Assembly (NCBI GenBank): GCA_900318775.1
Contig: ONLY01000006.1
Coordinates: 33,233 to 97,232 of the forward strand
Direction of reading: 5' to 3'
Length of the DNA: 64,000 bases
DNA from: an uncultured Prevotellaceae bacterium
GTDB lineage: Bacteria; Bacteroidota; Bacteroidia; Bacteroidales; Bacteroidaceae
Shown: positions 8,414 through 15,190 of the stretch, in pieces
Layout of the letters: each line of letters opens with the position of its first letter
How positions within the stretch are numbered: position 1 is the stretch's first letter
Program-made: the position numbers and the translations under genes
The notes under the pieces: generated by a model
What the model was told of the DNA's origin: nothing
The model's input: only the letters and a program-made list of their open reading frames with translations
Databases searched by the model: none

Positions 8414-9556
8414 TTATTTGAGCACTTTCTTGAATTTCTCAATGAATTGCTTGGCTTCTTCCATTGACAGGCAAAGTGGTGGCAAGAGACGAATGACGTT
8501 AGTGCCGGAACAGCCTGTAAAACAATGCTCTTCCTTGATGAGGCGTAAGCGTGGACCTTTATAAGGAATGTCAAGCTCAATACCAATCATCAAGCCTTCA
8601 CCGCGCACATCCACCACGTGAGGCAGATTGCCAGCGGCTTGCTCAGCCTTGAGTGTGTTAATGAGATACGTGCCGACTTGAGCGGCATTCTCTACGAGGT
8701 GTTCTTCTTCCATCACGTCAAGTACAGCAATGGCTCCTGCACAGCCGAGGTGGTTGCCGCCGAACGTGGTGCCCAACTGGCCATAAACGGGGGTGAACTT
8801 AGGCGAGATGAGCACGCCGCCCATCGGGAAACCATTGCAGATGCCTTTGGCTACTGTAATCATGTCGGGCTTCACGTCGAGGTGCTGGTGGGCGAAGAAT
8901 TTTCCGCTTCGTCCGTAGCCGCATTGAATCTCGTCGCAGATGAGCACGGTGTTGTGCTGGTCACAGAGGGTGCGCAACTGCTGCATGAACTCCTGAGTGA
9001 CCATGCGAATGCCGCCTACGCCCTGGATGCACTCGATGATAACGGCACAGACATCGCCCTTCTCCAACTCGGTCTTCCAAGGCTGGATGTCGTTGATGGG
9101 CAGGTAAGTGACGTGTCCATTGGCATTGATGGGCGCGATAATCTTAGGATTGTTAGTGGCTTCTACGGCGAGGGAGGTGCGTCCGTGGAATGCTTTCTCC
9201 AGAGAGAGCACACGGGTGCGGCCATTGTAGAACGAAGACAGCTTCAGCGCGTTCTCGTTGGCTTCAGCACCTGAGTTGATGAGGAACAGCTGATAGTCCT
9301 CATAGCCAGAAGCTTTGCCGAGACGTGCTGCCAACTCTTTCTGTAGCGGATTCTGCACGGAGTTGCTGTAAAAGCCCAACTTGTTGAGCTGCTTTGTCAT
9401 GGCCTCGACGTAGTGAGGGTGGCAGTGGCCGATGCTGATGACTGCATGGCCGCCGTAGAGGTCAAGATACTCCTGACCCTTATCGTCCCACACATGGCAA
9501 CCTTTGCCATGGTCGATGGCGATGTCGAATAGTGGATATACGTCAAATAAGTTCAT
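8414..9556 (-). CDS. argD: Acetylornithine (or succinylornithine) aminotransferase ArgD
   Basis: A 380-residue PLP-dependent class III aminotransferase that transfers an amino group to the semialdehyde intermediate of arginine synthesis, in the cytosol. The family features are clear: LDLYGGHAVISIGHCHP near the N-terminus, SGAEANENALK for cofactor phosphate binding, FHGRT, ICDEIQCGYGRSGKFF with the PLP-ring aspartate, and the Schiff-base lysine in TVAKGICNGFPMGG. In Bacteroidetes the substrate may be N-succinyl rather than N-acetyl; the sequence does not settle that. The start at 9556 (MNLFDVYP) is chosen because in-frame sequence further upstream is translated palindromic element, and an AGGAGG-like stretch from that element lies about ten bases before this ATG. 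It is last in the arg operon. Confidence 0.94.
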   Translation of the reverse strand: MNLFDVYPLFDIAIDHGKGCHVWDDKGQEYLDLYGGHAVISIGHCHPHYVEAMTKQLNKLGFYSNSVQNPLQKELAARLGKASGYEDYQLFLINSGAEANENALKLSSFYNGRTRVLSLEKAFHGRTSLAVEATNNPKIIAPINANGHVTYLPINDIQPWKTELEKGDVCAVIIECIQGVGGIRMVTQEFMQQLRTLCDQHNTVLICDEIQCGYGRSGKFFAHQHLDVKPDMITVAKGICNGFPMGGVLISPKFTPVYGQLGTTFGGNHLGCAGAIAVLDVMEEEHLVENAAQVGTYLINTLKAEQAAGNLPHVVDVRGEGLMIGIELDIPYKGPRLRLIKEEHCFTGCSGTNVIRLLPPLCLSMEEAKQFIEKFKKVLK

Positions 9557-9561
9557 GATGT

Positions 9562-9620
9562 AGCCCCCTCCTAACCTCCCCCAAAAGGGGAGGGACGCCA
9601 TACGGGGTGTTGGGCGTTAG
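9562..9620. repeat. Left arm of the GC-rich palindromic element between argC and argD
   Basis: Begins AGCCCCCTCCTAACCTCCCC, then AAAAGGGGAGGG and the ACGGGGTGTTGGGCG tail typical of left arms. Read on the minus strand it starts about five bases after the argC stop, and its terminal GGGGGCT ends five bases before the argD ATG. It therefore supplies the whole translation-initiation region of argD, including AGGAGG. Confidence 0.85.
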
Positions 9621-9625
9621 GTCTG

Positions 9626-10780
9626 TTAAAAGGCTGATGCCTTGAGGTTAAGTCCGGCCTTTTCGTCCAAGCCGAACATGATGTTCATATTTTGTACTGC
9701 TTGACCAACAGCACCTTTGAGCAGGTTGTCAATCATGGAGGTGATTACCACCTTTTTGCCGAAAACTTCTACATGTACAAGGGCCTTGTTGGTGTTCACC
9801 ACCTGCTTCAAGTCTAATGCCTTGTCGCTGTAATGCGTGAAGGCGGAATCCTTGTAGAAGTCCTTGTATAGAGCAACGATGTCGAGCCCCTTCCCGTCTT
9901 CTCCCAAAGGGAAAGTATTGCCATCCGGATGGGTCTTCCCCCCTTGGGGGGATAAGAGGGGGGCTTGGCTTAACGTTACAACCTCGGTGCAGAAGATGCC
10001 TCTTGCGAAGTCACCACGGTAAGGGATGAAGTCCACGGTAATGCCTTCTGCCTCGTAGCCTTCGTCGAGGGTGTCCACTACGTGTGGTGCACCTTCGGGC
10101 TTCAGCTCGTTCAGCGTCTGGCAAATCTCGTGCAGGTGCTGGTGTGTGAACAGCTTATAGACTGAAAAGTTGTTGTTTCTCCAAGAGAAATGCGTTGTAG
10201 CTCCAGGCTTTTGGCCAGCACCGGTTGAACCTGTGATGGCGTTTACGGCGATGTCTTTCGTCAGCAGCCCTGCTTGAGCCAAAGGCAGCAGGCCCAGTTG
10301 GATGCAGGTGGCGAAACATCCGGGGTTTGCTAAATGCTGGCACTTCGCAATATCTTCGTGATGTATCTCTGGCAAGCCATACACATAGTCGTGGTTGCCT
10401 TTGATGCGGAAATCTTGAGCAAGGTCGATAATCTTCACGCTCGCAGGAATCGAGTGCTCCTTCAGGAATGCCTCGCTCTTTCCGTGTCCAAAGCAGAAGA
10501 ACACCACATCTACCTTGTCGAAAGGCATCTCCGCAGTGAAGCATTGCTCGGTTTCCCCAAGCAGACCTTCATGCACATCGCTGAAGAGATTTCCGGCATT
10601 CGACTCGCTGTTGGCAAACACAATCTCCACTTCTGGATGGTTCAGCAGCAGACGAATCAACTCACCGCCCGTATAACCAGCCGCACCTAATATACCTACT
10701 TTAAGCCCCCCTCGTGTCCCCCCAAGGGGGGAAGAACCATTCGGGGTGTTGGTCGTTTGTGCATTATGAATGTTTGTCAT
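9626..10780 (-). CDS. argC: N-acetyl-gamma-glutamyl-phosphate reductase ArgC, enlarged by two palindromic-element insertions
   Basis: A 384-residue NADPH-dependent reductase of the third arginine step. The Rossmann start VGILGAAGYTGGELIRLL, the nucleophile cysteine of NPGCFATC, and the GSTGAGQ and HQHLHEI segments identify it. The protein is about 50 residues longer than I expect for the family, and both extras derive from the GC-rich element. Residues about 9-26 (NTPNGSSPLGGTRGGL) replace the normal short N-terminus: no ATG lies between the element and the conserved VGIL, so translation must begin upstream at 10780. Residues about 272-299 (SPQGGKTHPDGN and TFPLGEDGKGL) are an exact 81-bp insertion. 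The ATG overlaps the stop of the DUF559 gene by four bases, suggesting translational coupling. Catalytic motifs are intact, so the enzyme is probably active. Confidence 0.93.
   Translation of the reverse strand: MTNIHNAQTTNTPNGSSPLGGTRGGLKVGILGAAGYTGGELIRLLLNHPEVEIVFANSESNAGNLFSDVHEGLLGETEQCFTAEMPFDKVDVVFFCFGHGKSEAFLKEHSIPASVKIIDLAQDFRIKGNHDYVYGLPEIHHEDIAKCQHLANPGCFATCIQLGLLPLAQAGLLTKDIAVNAITGSTGAGQKPGATTHFSWRNNNFSVYKLFTHQHLHEICQTLNELKPEGAPHVVDTLDEGYEAEGITVDFIPYRGDFARGIFCTEVVTLSQAPLLSPQGGKTHPDGNTFPLGEDGKGLDIVALYKDFYKDSAFTHYSDKALDLKQVVNTNKALVHVEVFGKKVVITSMIDNLLKGAVGQAVQNMNIMFGLDEKAGLNLKASAF
9885..9965. repeat. Complete 81-bp palindromic element inserted in frame in argC
   Basis: Bounded by AGCCCC at 9885 and GGGGGGCT ending at 9965, with a central CCATCCGGATGG. 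The length is 27 codons, so the argC frame is preserved, and read on the minus strand it contains no stop. It shares ends and centre with the copies at 16142-16219 and 16418-16498. The protein on both sides matches ArgC without it. Confidence 0.9.
10704..10757. repeat. Left arm of the palindromic element forming the 5' end of argC
   Basis: AGCCCCCCTC at 10704, then CCCCCCAAGGGGGG and the CATTCGGGGTGTTGG tail, as in other left arms. In the other genes this arm stops just before an ATG. Here the conserved ArgC coding sequence follows directly with no start codon, so the arm is read as protein from an ATG at 10780. Confidence 0.85.
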
Positions 10781-11151
10781 AAATGTTCTTTAATTGTTTG
10801 TAATACTGATTCAATATTAGCAATCACTTTTTCGTTGGTGAAGCGAATCACATTAAATCCTTGTTCGTTGAGCCATTTTGTACGTACCTCATCATTAACT
10901 TCTTGTTGTGGAAGCTGATGATACCCTCCATCAATCTCAATGACAAGCCGTGCTGGTAGGCATACAAAATCTGCGATATAATTCCCTATGATATGTTGCC
11001 TTCGAAAAGGTGCCCCAACACCGCTCCTTTTGAGATAATCCCAAAGTATGGATTCTGCCTCCGTAGGATGTTTCCTGTTGTTACTGGCAAACTCTTTCAG
11101 CAAATCATAATTGAGTATATCTGCCGTACAATACTCATAGTCCTTTTCCAT
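10777..11151 (-). CDS. DUF559 (Vsr-like) endonuclease-domain protein inside the arg operon
   Basis: A 124-residue protein of the DUF559 family, related to Vsr and the PD-(D/E)XK nuclease fold. The family pattern is visible: NRKHPTEAESILWDYL, FRRQHIIGNYIADFVC with D61, and LVIEIDGGYH with E72, D74 and H78, the expected metal-binding cluster. The start at 11151 (MEKDYEYC) is chosen; an ATG at 11184 would add 11 residues and touch the repeat array. It lies between argG and argC, has no role in arginine synthesis, and its stop overlaps the argC start by ATGA. Palindromic-element arms flank it on both sides (10704-10757 and 11185-11408), so it looks like cargo or engine of a mobile element. Active-site residues are intact. 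DNA target and role in transposition are not known. Confidence 0.88.
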   Translation of the reverse strand: MEKDYEYCTADILNYDLLKEFASNNRKHPTEAESILWDYLKRSGVGAPFRRQHIIGNYIADFVCLPARLVIEIDGGYHQLPQQEVNDEVRTKWLNEQGFNVIRFTNEKVIANIESVLQTIKEHL

Positions 11152-11184
11152 TTCTTCGGATTCTAATAAGCAAACATCCCGCAT

Positions 11185-11408
11185 GGCGGCCCCCCCTCTA
11201 GGGGATGAACAATCCGCATGGCAGCCCCTCCCCCTTGGGGGAGGTTGGGAGGGGGCTTCCTCGTGTCCCCCCTCTAGGGATGAACAATCCGCATGGCGGC
11301 CCCTCCCCCTTGGGGGAGGCTGGGAGGGGGCTTCCTCGTGTCCCCCCTCTAGGGAAGAACAATCCGCATGGCGGCCCCTCCCCCTTGGGGGAGGCTGGGA
11401 GGGGGCTT
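11185..11408. repeat. Three tandem 75-bp copies of the palindromic element beside the DUF559 gene
   Basis: The landmark GAACAATCCGCATGG recurs at 11207, 11282 and 11357 (one-base variation just before it), an exact 75-bp period. Each unit contains CCCCTCCCCC, TTGGGGGAGG and GGGAGGGGGCTT. Units 2 and 3 are nearly identical to each other, implying recent duplication. The array starts one base after the argG stop on the minus strand and reaches the 5' end of the DUF559 gene. Confidence 0.9.
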
Positions 11409-12611
11409 CTATCTTTCTTCGTTTGGATGTGCCAGATAGTATGCGCGGAGTGGAGTGGACGTCACCTTGATGAAGCCCTTGGCATCTTCGGATGACCATG
11501 CCTTGGCTGTCTCACCGTACTCGCCTAGCTTGTTCTTCACGAGGTCGTTAGGTGAATCTACACCAACGGTCTGGAAACAGAGAGGACGGAGCTCGAGGGT
11601 CACTTCACCCGTTACGTTACGCTGTGAAGATGTCAGCATGGCCTCGATATCTGGCATGACGGGCTCTAAGTACTGGCTCTCGTGCAGGAACATGCCGTAC
11701 CAGTTGCTTACTTGGTCCTTCCAGTACTGCTGCCACTTCGACAGGGTGTACTTCTCCAAGAAACGGTGTGCACCTATGATGAGCATGGGGGCAGCGGCTT
11801 CGAAACCTACACGGCCCTTGATGCCAATGATTGTGTCGCCCACATGGCAGTCGCGACCGATGCCATAAGCAGCACCAATCTCTTCCACGGCCTGGATGGC
11901 AGCAATCTTGTCGTCGTAGTACTTACCGTTTACGGAGCAGAGCTCGCCCTTCTCAAAGCCCAACTTCAAGAGTTCAGGACCTTCCTTTGTGGGGTGCTTT
12001 AGGTAAGCTGATTCGGGCAGACCCTGTGTGGAGTCGAGAATCTCGCCACCGCAAATGGAGGTGCCCCAAATGCCTACGTTGTATGAATATTTCAGTTTGG
12101 TGAAGTCGGCCGCAAAGCCGTTCTTGTTCAAATAGTCAATCTCTTCTTGGCGGCTCAGATTGCCATCGCGGGTCAATGTGATGATTTCCACACCAGGAGC
12201 CATCACAAGGAAGGTCATGTCGAAACGAATCTGGTCGTTGCCGGCACCTGTAGAACCGTGAGCAATGGCGCTGGCACCGATTTCCTTGGCATAGCGCGCA
12301 ATGGCCAGTGCTTGGAAAATACGTTCAGATGACACAGAAATGGGGTAGCAGTTGTTGCGGAGCACATTGCCAAATACCATGTACTTGAGAGACTTGGCGT
12401 AATATTCCTGTGTCACATCGAGTGTCACATACTTTGTTGCGCCCAACTTGTATGCATTCTCCTCATTTGTTTTGAGCTGTTCTGCTGAGAAGCCACCTGT
12501 GTTGGCGCATGCTGCATACACTTCATAACCTTTTTCCTTTGCCAGATACATCACCGTGTAACTGGTGTCCAATCCGCCGCTGAAGGCAACGACAACCTTT
12601 TTCTTTTCCAT
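11409..12611 (-). CDS. argG: Argininosuccinate synthase ArgG
   Basis: A 400-residue cytosolic ligase joining citrulline and aspartate with ATP. The N-terminal ATP pyrophosphatase motif VVVAFSGGLDTS is intact, as are AHGSTGAGNDQIRF and GRDCHVGDTIIGIKGRVGFE. Length and end-to-end family resemblance are normal. The ATG at 12611 sits five bases after the terminal GGGGGCT of a palindromic left arm that includes AGGAGG. The stop codon TAG is one base from the start of the 75-bp repeat array, so the gene is bounded on both sides by element sequence but not interrupted. It is the third gene of the arg operon. Confidence 0.95.
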   Translation of the reverse strand: MEKKKVVVAFSGGLDTSYTVMYLAKEKGYEVYAACANTGGFSAEQLKTNEENAYKLGATKYVTLDVTQEYYAKSLKYMVFGNVLRNNCYPISVSSERIFQALAIARYAKEIGASAIAHGSTGAGNDQIRFDMTFLVMAPGVEIITLTRDGNLSRQEEIDYLNKNGFAADFTKLKYSYNVGIWGTSICGGEILDSTQGLPESAYLKHPTKEGPELLKLGFEKGELCSVNGKYYDDKIAAIQAVEEIGAAYGIGRDCHVGDTIIGIKGRVGFEAAAPMLIIGAHRFLEKYTLSKWQQYWKDQVSNWYGMFLHESQYLEPVMPDIEAMLTSSQRNVTGEVTLELRPLCFQTVGVDSPNDLVKNKLGEYGETAKAWSSEDAKGFIKVTSTPLRAYYLAHPNEER

Positions 12612-12616
12612 ATAGA

Positions 12617-12760
12617 AGCCCCCTCCTAACCTCCCCCAGTGGGGAGGAACGCCATTCGGGGTGTTGGGCGTATATTTCTTTTTTATTTTCTTATCTACTT
12701 AGATGTTAAGGAACAACCCGTAGGGCTACTCCTCCCCTTTGGGGAAGGTTGGGAGGGGGT
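12617..12760. repeat. Palindromic element with inverted ends and AT-rich core between the GNAT gene and argG
   Basis: The left arm starts AGCCCCCTCCTAACCTCCCC at 12617. A right arm ends near 12760 with GAAGGTTGGGAGGGGG. The core (about 12672-12715) is AT-rich. The right arm is partly coding: the last residues of the GNAT protein and its stop lie inside it. Confidence 0.8.
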
Positions 12761-13388
12761 TCTCCCTCTTCACCATCTCTTTCATAATCTCCTGAAAGAT
12801 TTCCACAGGGGTCGGCTCGCCCTTGTGTTGTGCGGGGTCATAGAGCATGCCTGTGCAAATGCAGAATTTTCTGTTCTTCATCTCCAGAATAGGATGGTTT
12901 ACGCATCCTCTGCAGCCACGCCAGAAGGCGTCATCATCCGTCAGCTGATTGAAACTTACAGGCACATAGCCTAATGCGGTGTTCATCTTCATGACGGCAT
13001 CGCCTGACGTGAGGGAAAATATCTTGGCATGGGGCCAGCGTACGCGTGCTAACGTGAACGTGTGGTCCTTGATGCGTTTGGCAATGTTGCGGCCCTGATA
13101 GTCGGGGTGGACAATCAGTCCAGATGTGGTCACATACGATTTGTTGCCCCACGTCTCAATGTAGCTGAAGCCTACAAACTTGTCGCCAAGCTCTGTCTGT
13201 TGGCTTGGGTCGAGCGCCAGCACCGCTTTTCCTTCCTTCATCTTCGTTGCCACATACTCATGAGTGCGTTCAGCAATACCAGTGCCGCGCTTCTTTGCTG
13301 CCTCACGGATGGTGTCGAGTATCAAATCCACATATTTCTCGTGACTGGCATCTGCCACAATCACCTTGATTCCGTCTTCGTAAATCAC
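12726..13388 (-). CDS. GNAT family N-acyltransferase of the arg operon, candidate N-acylglutamate synthase
   Basis: A 220-residue GNAT-fold protein. The acetyl-CoA binding motif is seen in LIVHPDYQGRNIAKRI, preceded by KFVGFSYIETWG strands. The C-terminal third has several cysteines (FWRGCRGCVNHP, FCICTGM), which is unusual for plain GNATs and could bind metal. Its place between argR and argG matches arg operons of other Bacteroidales, so acylation of glutamate as the first committed step is a reasonable inference, not shown by sequence alone. The start codon is GTG at 13388, six bases after a palindromic left arm. The last ten residues (NPLPTFPKGEE region) and the stop are encoded by element sequence, so the native C-terminus has been replaced or extended. 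Confidence 0.82.
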   Translation of the reverse strand: MIYEDGIKVIVADASHEKYVDLILDTIREAAKKRGTGIAERTHEYVATKMKEGKAVLALDPSQQTELGDKFVGFSYIETWGNKSYVTTSGLIVHPDYQGRNIAKRIKDHTFTLARVRWPHAKIFSLTSGDAVMKMNTALGYVPVSFNQLTDDDAFWRGCRGCVNHPILEMKNRKFCICTGMLYDPAQHKGEPTPVEIFQEIMKEMVKRENPLPTFPKGEE

Positions 13389-13394
13389 AACTAA

Positions 13395-13569
13395 AGCCCC
13401 TTCCTAACCTCCCCCAAAGGGGAGGAACGCCATTCGGGGTGTTGGGCGTATATATTTTTTTGTTTTTACTTATATTATATATGGAGCAATATCCATTCTC
13501 ATTTCCCCCTATGGGGATGAACAATCCGGATGGCAGCCCCTCCCCCTTGGGGGAGGTTGGGAGGGGGCT
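13395..13569. repeat. 175-bp MITE-like palindromic element between argR and the GNAT gene
   Basis: The left end AGCCCCTTCCTAACCTCCCC is the inverted complement, with few mismatches, of the right end GGGGGAGGTTGGGAGGGGGC finishing at 13569. Inside are the left-arm tail (CATTCGGGGTGTTGGGCG), an AT-rich core (about 13453-13504) and the right-arm GATGAACAATCCGGATGG. It fills the gap: its right end lies six bases past the argR stop and its left end six bases before the GNAT start. Confidence 0.85.
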
Positions 13570-13575
13570 CGCTCC

Positions 13576-14058
13576 CTATTGGCTTCCCGGATAGACCGGT
13601 ACGATTGTTCTTAAGTTTGCTTCGAGTGTTTCCTTGTTGAACCCTTCTTCCAGCGCCAGGAAGATGGTGTCGTCTCCTGCAATGGTGCCAATGACTTCAT
13701 GGAAGTGGGCGTTGTCTATGTCACTGGCCAATCCGCTGGCATACCCAGGGCGGCATTTGATGACTGCCAACTGTCCGGAGAACTTTACCGACATGAAACC
13801 ATTTTGGATTGCTGTGCCCACTTGGCGGTGTTCCCTCACCCTCCGGTAGTAGGGGTTTTCTGGCAGCATGTAGATGGAGCGTCCCTTGGGTGAGAAGCCT
13901 TTCACAACTTTCAATAACTTTAAGTCACGCGACAAAGTGGCCTGCGTCATGTTCACTCCTTCTTTCGAGAGTGCCTGAGCCAATTCGTCTTGGCTACCTA
14001 TCTCTTGAGTCTGGATAATGGCCTTGATGATGTCGAGTCTTGATTGTCTTGCTGTCAT
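13576..14058 (-). CDS. argR: Arginine repressor ArgR
   Basis: A 160-residue transcriptional regulator. The N-terminal winged helix has RLDIIKAIIQTQEIGSQDEL and the recognition helix region MTQATLSRDLKLL. The C-terminal oligomerisation and arginine-binding domain includes GYASGLASDIDN and the GTIAGDDTIFLAL motif. The ATG at 14058 is chosen; the in-frame TTG further upstream would start inside the operator region. It is the first gene of the arg operon and lies downstream of an ARG-box-like palindrome, so it likely controls its own operon in response to arginine. Domain order and length are normal. Confidence 0.94.
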   Translation of the reverse strand: MTARQSRLDIIKAIIQTQEIGSQDELAQALSKEGVNMTQATLSRDLKLLKVVKGFSPKGRSIYMLPENPYYRRVREHRQVGTAIQNGFMSVKFSGQLAVIKCRPGYASGLASDIDNAHFHEVIGTIAGDDTIFLALEEGFNKETLEANLRTIVPVYPGSQ

Positions 14059-14094
14059 TGTTGGGCTGTTTGTTGGGTTATGCAACGTTTGCTT

Positions 14095-14112
14095 GTTGCA
14101 TAATTATGCACA
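14095..14112. promoter_or_regulatory. ARG box (ArgR operator) at the arg operon promoter
   Basis: GTTGCATAATTATGCACA matches 17 of 18 positions of the consensus TNTGNATWWWWATNCANA. It lies just downstream of the -7 element and about 35 bases before the argR start, suited to block transcription. Further TGCAT half-sites occur at 14141-14144 and 14172-14183; the latter pair has a 3-base rather than 4-base centre. Confidence 0.8.
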
Positions 14113-14121
14113 AATCGACTG

Positions 14122-14151
14122 CAAAGTTACGATTATTCTTGCATACAACAA
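14122..14151 (-). promoter_or_regulatory. Promoter of the arg operon
   Basis: On the minus strand TTG at 14151-14149 is followed after 19 bases by TAACTTTG at 14129-14122. The ARG box begins about ten bases downstream of the -7 element, so the start site falls next to or within the operator. Confidence 0.75.
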
Positions 14152-14211
14152 GTGATTTATGCAGATTTTTTGCATAAAATGCATAAAGATGTTGCTTGCT
14201 TCAAGAAGGAC

Positions 14212-15180
14212 TTAAACAAGGACTTTCTTCTTGCCAAAGAAAAGGGGTGATATGTGTGTGGCATCCATGGCCCAACCCATGGCGAAAGAGCCGAGAAGGC
14301 AGAGGGGTAGGGCTGCTAACATGAAGAGGATACCGGATGGGTCGATGGAGACAAGGGGCAGGAGGTGCTTGCTGAGCAATGTGAAGATAGGGGAAAAGAG
14401 GAAAACGGGCAAGGTGTTCCTGCCAATGAAAAGGAAAAGTGTCCGTGTTTTTCCCTGTAGGTGTTTGGTCAGCAGCATACCTGTGCAGATGACCGAATAG
14501 ACGATAAAGATGCCTCCTGCATATGTGGAGGAAAGGTTGGCTGGGAAAAGAATCAGCAATGCCAGGACGGGTAATGCCGCGGGGGATGCTTGGAACAATT
14601 TGTTGAAGGGGGTATGGCTTTGTTGCAGTATGGCTCCAATAAGGAAATAGAGTCCAGACGATAGGGAGATGACGTGGAGCCATTGTGCATAGACACAGAA
14701 TGCTCCGCCCAAAAGAAGGAATCGGGAGTGGAGCGATAGCTTGGGAATACGAAAGATGGCAAAGTAGGTGAGTCCACAAAGAATAAGAGTCTGCAGATAC
14801 CAATAGGGACCTAAAGGGTGCAGCAAAAGTCGATCGAGAAAAACGGCAGGTGTGAGCTGGTCAATGTGCTCGCGGATAGGCAGAACGGCTGCCATGAGGA
14901 TGTAGCCGCCTTCCATGACGAGGTAGGGAATGGCGTACCATAAGAGTGTTTTGGCAAAAGCTGCCCATGATTTATAAATGTTCATCAGGTAGCCAGAAAA
15001 GAGCAAGAACCCTGTCATGTGAAAAGTGTACACAATCTTCTTGGCATAGGGGTAGGAGTCGCCGATATAAACGAGATGAAAGATCACCATCAAGACGATG
15101 AAGATGCATTTCATGATGTCTATGTCGGCAATCCGTTCCCTTGAGCTGGATTGCGGAGTCTTGCTGCTTGCTTGTTCCAT
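14212..15180 (-). CDS. Acyltransferase_3 family integral membrane protein
   Basis: A 322-residue polytopic inner membrane protein with about ten hydrophobic segments. The family start is visible: DIDIMKCIFIVLMVIFH, the conserved short helix after the Arg/Asp-rich N-terminus, then FHMTGFLLFSGYL. Members O-acylate sugars or other envelope molecules; the acceptor is unknown here. The ATG at 15180 (MEQASSK) is preferred, since an in-frame frame extending upstream would overlap the lpxH coding end. It is ten bases downstream of lpxH and probably cotranscribed, giving an envelope-related context. The gene ends 150 bases from the arg promoter region. Confidence 0.85.
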   Translation of the reverse strand: MEQASSKTPQSSSRERIADIDIMKCIFIVLMVIFHLVYIGDSYPYAKKIVYTFHMTGFLLFSGYLMNIYKSWAAFAKTLLWYAIPYLVMEGGYILMAAVLPIREHIDQLTPAVFLDRLLLHPLGPYWYLQTLILCGLTYFAIFRIPKLSLHSRFLLLGGAFCVYAQWLHVISLSSGLYFLIGAILQQSHTPFNKLFQASPAALPVLALLILFPANLSSTYAGGIFIVYSVICTGMLLTKHLQGKTRTLFLFIGRNTLPVFLFSPIFTLLSKHLLPLVSIDPSGILFMLAALPLCLLGSFAMGWAMDATHISPLFFGKKKVLV

Positions 15181-15190
15181 TCTTGAGAAT

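Noticed and set aside
11185..11408. Tandem array as a CRISPR
   Set aside because: The 75-bp units are identical across their whole length with no unique spacers, and no cas genes are present.
13576..14085. Longer ArgR starting at 14085
   Set aside because: That codon is TTG and lies close to the operator; the ATG at 14058 gives the normal ArgR N-terminus.
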